Assembly (NCBI GenBank): GCA_021844725.1
Contig: JAKBSX010000070.1
Location: 1 to 8,869, forward strand
DNA length: 8,869 bases
Direction: 5' to 3'
DNA from: Actinomycetes bacterium
Lineage (GTDB): Bacteria > Actinomycetota > Acidimicrobiia > Acidimicrobiales > Acidimicrobiaceae
Part shown: piece by piece, positions 5,831 to 8,869 of the stretch
Numbering within the stretch: the stretch's first letter is position 1
How the letters are laid out: each line of letters starts with the position of its first letter
Made by a program: the position numbers and the translations under genes
Notes under the pieces: generated by a model
Database searches by the model: none
What the model was told of the DNA's origin: nothing
What the model saw: only the letters and a program-made list of their open reading frames with translations

Positions 5831-7909
5831 ATGTCTAATTCTTCCACAACTAGCGAAACAAATTCCAGCCCGGAACCGGAAACTAGCCATCCACGATCGA
5901 ATCAAAGCCGGGGGTTATTTGACAAAGAAATACTGGTACCGGCGGTTCTCGAAGCGATCAAAAAGCTTGATCCAAGAGACCAGATCCGTAACCCGGTGAT
6001 GTTCGTAGTGCTGATAGGCACAGTGATCTCCCTATTGGAAGCTATTGCCCATCCGAGCGTATTCGTTTGGTCAATCACTATCTGGCTGGCACTGACTGTG
6101 CTCTTTGCCAACTTTGCCGAAGCCGTTGCTGAAGGTCGGGGTAAAGCCCAGGCAGACACACTGCGTAGGATGCGTTCCGACACTGAGGCTCGCAGACTTG
6201 ATGAACAGGGAAATGAAGAGCTTGTTCCAGCTGCACAGCTCAAAAAGGGTGACACCGTAGTATGCGAAGCTGGCGACATCATCCCTTCAGACGGAGACAT
6301 TATCGAAGGAGTAGCTTCGGTAGACGAATCTGCAATTACCGGAGAATCGGCGCCAGTCATTAGGGAATCCGGTGGTGACAGGTCTGCGGTAACCGGGGGG
6401 ACCAAGGTTCTCTCCGACAGGATCGTGATTCGTATTACGGCAGAGCGGGGTCAAACTTTCCTTGACAGGATGATTAGCCTGGTCGAGGGAGCCCAGCGAC
6501 AGAAAACGCCAAATGAGATTGCACTGACCATCCTGCTCTCCGCCCTGACCATCATCTTTATTCCAGTCGTGGTATCGCTGCACACCTTTGCCGGATTTGC
6601 AGGGGCGCACATCTCAGTTGTGGTACTCATTGCGCTCCTCGTATGTCTGATACCCACCACCATTGGTGCCCTGCTTTCAGCGATTGGAATTGCGGGAATG
6701 GACAGGCTTGTCCAACGTAACGTATTGGCAATGTCTGGAAGAGCCGTGGAGGCAGCCGGAGACGTCCAAACCCTATTGCTCGATAAAACAGGTACCATAA
6801 CTCTTGGAAATCGAATGGCATCAGCATTCTTTCCAGTTGACGGCCATAACGAAAAGGAACTGGCTGATGTCGCCCAACTGGCATCGCTAGCAGACGAAAC
6901 GCCCGAAGGCCGCTCAATTGTGATATTAGCAAAGGAGAAGTTCCAAATTCGGGAGAGGCAACTCGATCCAGCCCACACCTTTGTTCCCTTCAGTGCTCAA
7001 ACCAGAATGTCAGGACTCGACATAGGTAACAGACAGATACGTAAAGGGGCAGCCGAAGCAATTCGCAGCTGGGTATTGGAGCAGGGCGGATCCCCTTCGA
7101 CTGAATTAGACACCATCGTTGAACAGGTTGCCAAAAATGGATCGACTCCACTTGCGGTCTCAGATGGAGCAAACCTCCTTGGCGTAATCGAGCTCAAAGA
7201 CGTGGTAAAACAGGGCATCAAAGAGCGGTTCGCCGAAATGAGATCACTCGGGATTCGCACCGTAATGATTACCGGCGATAATCCCCTAACTGCTGCTGCG
7301 ATTGCCCAGGAAGCTGGAGTAGACGACTACTTGGCCGAAGCCACTCCGGAAACGAAAATGGCACTCATAAAAACCGAGCAGCAAGATGGGAAGCTGGTAG
7401 CGATGACCGGCGACGGGACCAACGATGCTCCAGCCCTTGCCCAGGCAGATGTCGGAGTAGCCATGAACACGGGGACGACGGCCGCAAAAGAAGCTGGAAA
7501 TATGGTTGACCTGGACTCCAATCCCACCAAACTAATCGACATAGTCGAAATCGGCAAACAGCTCCTAATTACTCGAGGAGCACTCACCACCTTCTCAATC
7601 GCCAATGATGTAGCCAAATATTTTGCAATTATTCCAGCGCTATTTCTGACTACGTATCCCCAACTTGGCGCCCTTAACATAATGCACTTACATAGCCCTA
7701 AATCTGCAATCTTATCAGCGGTTATATTCAATGCACTGGTGATCATCGCACTTATTCCATTGGCCCTACGTGGTGTGCGGTTCCGCCCTACTGGCGCAAC
7801 GTCGATACTACGTCGCAACGTATTCCTATTTGGAGTTGGCGGCGTGATCGTACCGTTTGTGTTTATTAAGCTGATCGACCTTATCCTAACCGCTCTTCAC
7901 GCATACTGA
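5831..7909 (+). CDS. kdpB: KdpB, catalytic P-type ATPase subunit of the Kdp K+ pump
   Basis: This 692-residue protein hydrolyses ATP and drives K+ import with KdpA. Visible motifs in order are RNPVMF (53-58) near the first membrane helix, the actuator loop TGES (170-173), the ion-path helix [15 protein letters not shown] (272-286), and the phosphorylation motif DKTGTIT with Asp318 (318-324). The nucleotide-binding domain follows, then TGDNP (481-485) and [10 protein letters not shown] (525-534) in the hinge and P domain. C-terminal membrane helices start around 590. Ser173 of TGES corresponds to the serine whose phosphorylation inhibits E. coli KdpFABC at high K+. The first 29 residues are a Ser/Thr/Pro/Glu-rich, probably disordered extension that E. 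coli KdpB lacks. The ATG at 5831 has GAGAGG (5815-5820) ten bases upstream and an in-frame TAA just before it, which fixes the start. No defects are seen. Confidence 0.98.
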   Translation: MSNSSTTSETNSSPEPETSHPRSNQSRGLFDKEILVPAVLEAIKKLDPRDQIRNPVMFVVLIGTVISLLEAIAHPSVFVWSITIWLALTVLFANFAEAVAEGRGKAQADTLRRMRSDTEARRLDEQGNEELVPAAQLKKGDTVVCEAGDIIPSDGDIIEGVASVDESAITGESAPVIRESGGDRSAVTGGTKVLSDRIVIRITAERGQTFLDRMISLVEGAQRQKTPNEIALTILLSALTIIFIPVVVSLHTFAGFAGAHISVVVLIALLVCLIPTTIGALLSAIGIAGMDRLVQRNVLAMSGRAVEAAGDVQTLLLDKTGTITLGNRMASAFFPVDGHNEKELADVAQLASLADETPEGRSIVILAKEKFQIRERQLDPAHTFVPFSAQTRMSGLDIGNRQIRKGAAEAIRSWVLEQGGSPSTELDTIVEQVAKNGSTPLAVSDGANLLGVIELKDVVKQGIKERFAEMRSLGIRTVMITGDNPLTAAAIAQEAGVDDYLAEATPETKMALIKTEQQDGKLVAMTGDGTNDAPALAQADVGVAMNTGTTAAKEAGNMVDLDSNPTKLIDIVEIGKQLLITRGALTTFSIANDVAKYFAIIPALFLTTYPQLGALNIMHLHSPKSAILSAVIFNALVIIALIPLALRGVRFRPTGATSILRRNVFLFGVGGVIVPFVFIKLIDLILTALHAY

Positions 7910-7920
7910 AAGGACAGCAA

Positions 7921-8451
7921 ATGCTTGTACATCTCCGCAGAGCGATTCTAACCTCGTTAATCTTCTTTGTCCTCTTAGGTCTGGCCTACCCCCTGGTTGA
8001 AACTGCGATTGGTCAAACATTCTTTTCACAGACCGCCAATGGTTCGCTGACAAGTTATGGGTCAACCCTGATCGGACAGAAATGGACAGGACCCAAATGG
8101 TTCCAGGGCAGACCTGATAGCTACAATCCAATGGCTTCTGGGGGTACGAATCTCGGGCCCAGATCCAAGCAACTTGTCACCGACGTTAAAAAACAGATTG
8201 CCCTCCTTAAAAAGGAAGGAATCACCCCTACACCTGACCTAGTCACCACATCCGGCAGTGGAACCGACCCAGATATCACCCCCACTGATGCATATGCCCA
8301 GGCAAACGCTGTGGCTAAAGCCAGGAACTTGCCAATAAAGGTGGTAGACCAGTTGATTGCAGCCAACACCCATCAACCACAATTCGGGTTTCTGGGCTCT
8401 AGCTACATAAATGTCTTGCAGCTAAACCTTGCTTTAGCTAAAACGAAATGA
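7921..8451 (+). CDS. kdpC: KdpC, accessory subunit of the Kdp K+ ATPase
   Basis: This 176-residue protein has one N-terminal membrane helix (about 8-26) and a soluble domain. KdpC stabilises the complex and raises ATP affinity. Family blocks include KWFQGRPDSYNPMASGGTN (59-77), TPDLVTTSGSGTDPDITP (104-121), AYAQANAVAKAR (124-135) and the C-terminal VDQLIAANTHQPQFGFLG (142-159). The region after FQGRP is more compact than in many homologues. AAAGGA (7909-7914) lies six bases before the ATG, and the gap after kdpB is only 11 bp. The TGA stop overlaps the next start codon as ATGA. Confidence 0.97.
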   Translation: MLVHLRRAILTSLIFFVLLGLAYPLVETAIGQTFFSQTANGSLTSYGSTLIGQKWTGPKWFQGRPDSYNPMASGGTNLGPRSKQLVTDVKKQIALLKKEGITPTPDLVTTSGSGTDPDITPTDAYAQANAVAKARNLPIKVVDQLIAANTHQPQFGFLGSSYINVLQLNLALAKTK

Positions 8452-8768
8452 GCACATTCGAATTTCCAGATCATCCATCATGGGACAAAAGACCAATCGC
8501 CACTCAAGTCAAACTAGCTAAACCCAGAGGAATTCTTCACGCAAAGGGAAAAATAGTCAGTACGAAGACGGTTGAAATTGATCACGATCCAACAGAAATT
8601 TGTACTCTCGACGATGGAAGTGGACAGATAAACCTGGTTTTTTTAGGTCGAGAAAAAGTAGCTGGTCTAGAAGTTGACTCCCGTTGTGAAATCGAAGGAA
8701 CCGTAGGAAAGAACTTACAGGGACAGCTATATATACTTAACCCTCTCTACACCCTACTGAGTGACTAG
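8448..8768 (+). CDS. Small OB-fold nucleic-acid-binding-type protein coupled to kdpC
   Basis: This is a 106-residue soluble protein. After a variable N-terminus (1-25) it shows an OB-fold pattern: RGILHAKGKIVSTK (27-40), CTLDDGSGQINLVFLGR (52-68), VAGLEVDSRCEIEGTVG (71-87) and LYILNPLYTLL (94-104). These blocks resemble the OB-fold proteins of Actinobacteria encoded beside Trk-type K+ uptake genes (for example next to ceoB/ceoC in Mycobacterium), from memory. Its ligand and function are not established; OB folds bind nucleic acids or other ligands. The start codon overlaps the kdpC stop (ATGA at 8448-8451) and has no Shine-Dalgarno of its own, so its synthesis is probably tied to kdpC. This suggests a link to K+ homeostasis, which is inference. 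Confidence 0.85.
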   Translation: MSTFEFPDHPSWDKRPIATQVKLAKPRGILHAKGKIVSTKTVEIDHDPTEICTLDDGSGQINLVFLGREKVAGLEVDSRCEIEGTVGKNLQGQLYILNPLYTLLSD

Positions 8769-8869
8769 TTCAAGGAGTAATTGGCAATCAAAGCATTCTC
8801 CTCCTCCCGACTTCTGGATAAAACAACTGAGGAAACCCTTGCTAATAATGTTTGACCTCTCCTCTCCCT
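8761..8869 (+). CDS. Possible start of a downstream gene, cut by the window edge
   Basis: A frame opening with GTG at 8761, inside the last codons of the OB-fold gene, stays open to the end of the window. The encoded segment reads MTSSRSNWQSKHSPPP and then DFWIKQLRKPLLIMF. An alternative in-frame ATG lies at 8848-8850, with GAGG near 8829 too far upstream to be a convincing ribosome-binding site. The sequence is too short to identify and may be noncoding. No terminator hairpin for the kdp operon is visible here. Confidence 0.25.
   Translation, partial: MTSSRSNWQSKHSPPPDFWIKQLRKPLLIMFDLSSP

Noticed and set aside
8781..8855. 24-residue ORF from TTG 8781 after AAGGAG
   Set aside because: The Shine-Dalgarno to start spacing is only three bases, the start is rare and the peptide resembles nothing known.

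Overview
The window carries a complete Kdp high-affinity potassium uptake locus: an ATP-driven K+ pump (KdpFABC) with its two-component control system (KdpD/KdpE). The sensor KdpD is split into two divergently transcribed genes. Base composition is moderate, by eye about half G+C. The gene content suggests a bacterium of moderate GC, most likely an actinomycete-type lineage. Reasons are a small OB-fold protein like the one found beside actinobacterial K+ uptake genes, an extended Ser/Thr/Pro-rich KdpB N-terminus, and starts with weak or no Shine-Dalgarno sequence. A moderate-GC group such as the Acidimicrobiia would fit. This placement is inference; there is no rRNA or other marker gene.

Layout: positions 1-126 are three near-identical 42-bp tandem repeats cut by the left edge, followed by about 240 bp with no convincing gene. 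On the minus strand, 369-1532 encodes the N-terminal half of KdpD (KdpD Walker domain plus universal-stress domain). Only 49 bp separates it from the plus-strand gene at 1582-3081, which encodes the other half (four membrane segments, GAF-like region, histidine kinase). kdpE overlaps that gene by 4 bp. A 103-bp gap (3768-3870) then holds a direct repeat of CTGTTAA with an 11-bp period, a good candidate KdpE operator. The structural operon follows: a 27-residue membrane microprotein, kdpF, kdpA, a 32-codon ORF that exactly fills the kdpA-kdpB gap, kdpB, kdpC and a translationally coupled OB-fold gene. The last 100 bp hold at most the start of another gene.

How it works: in the known Kdp system, KdpD senses K+ limitation and phosphorylates KdpE, which activates kdpFABC. 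KdpA is the selective K+ channel-like subunit, KdpB the P-type ATPase, KdpC the accessory subunit and KdpF a small stabilising peptide. All catalytic and selectivity motifs checked here are intact, so the pump and both regulators look functional. The unusual points are the inverted fission of kdpD, the two extra small ORFs fused into the operon by stop/start overlaps, and the coupling of an OB-fold gene to kdpC.
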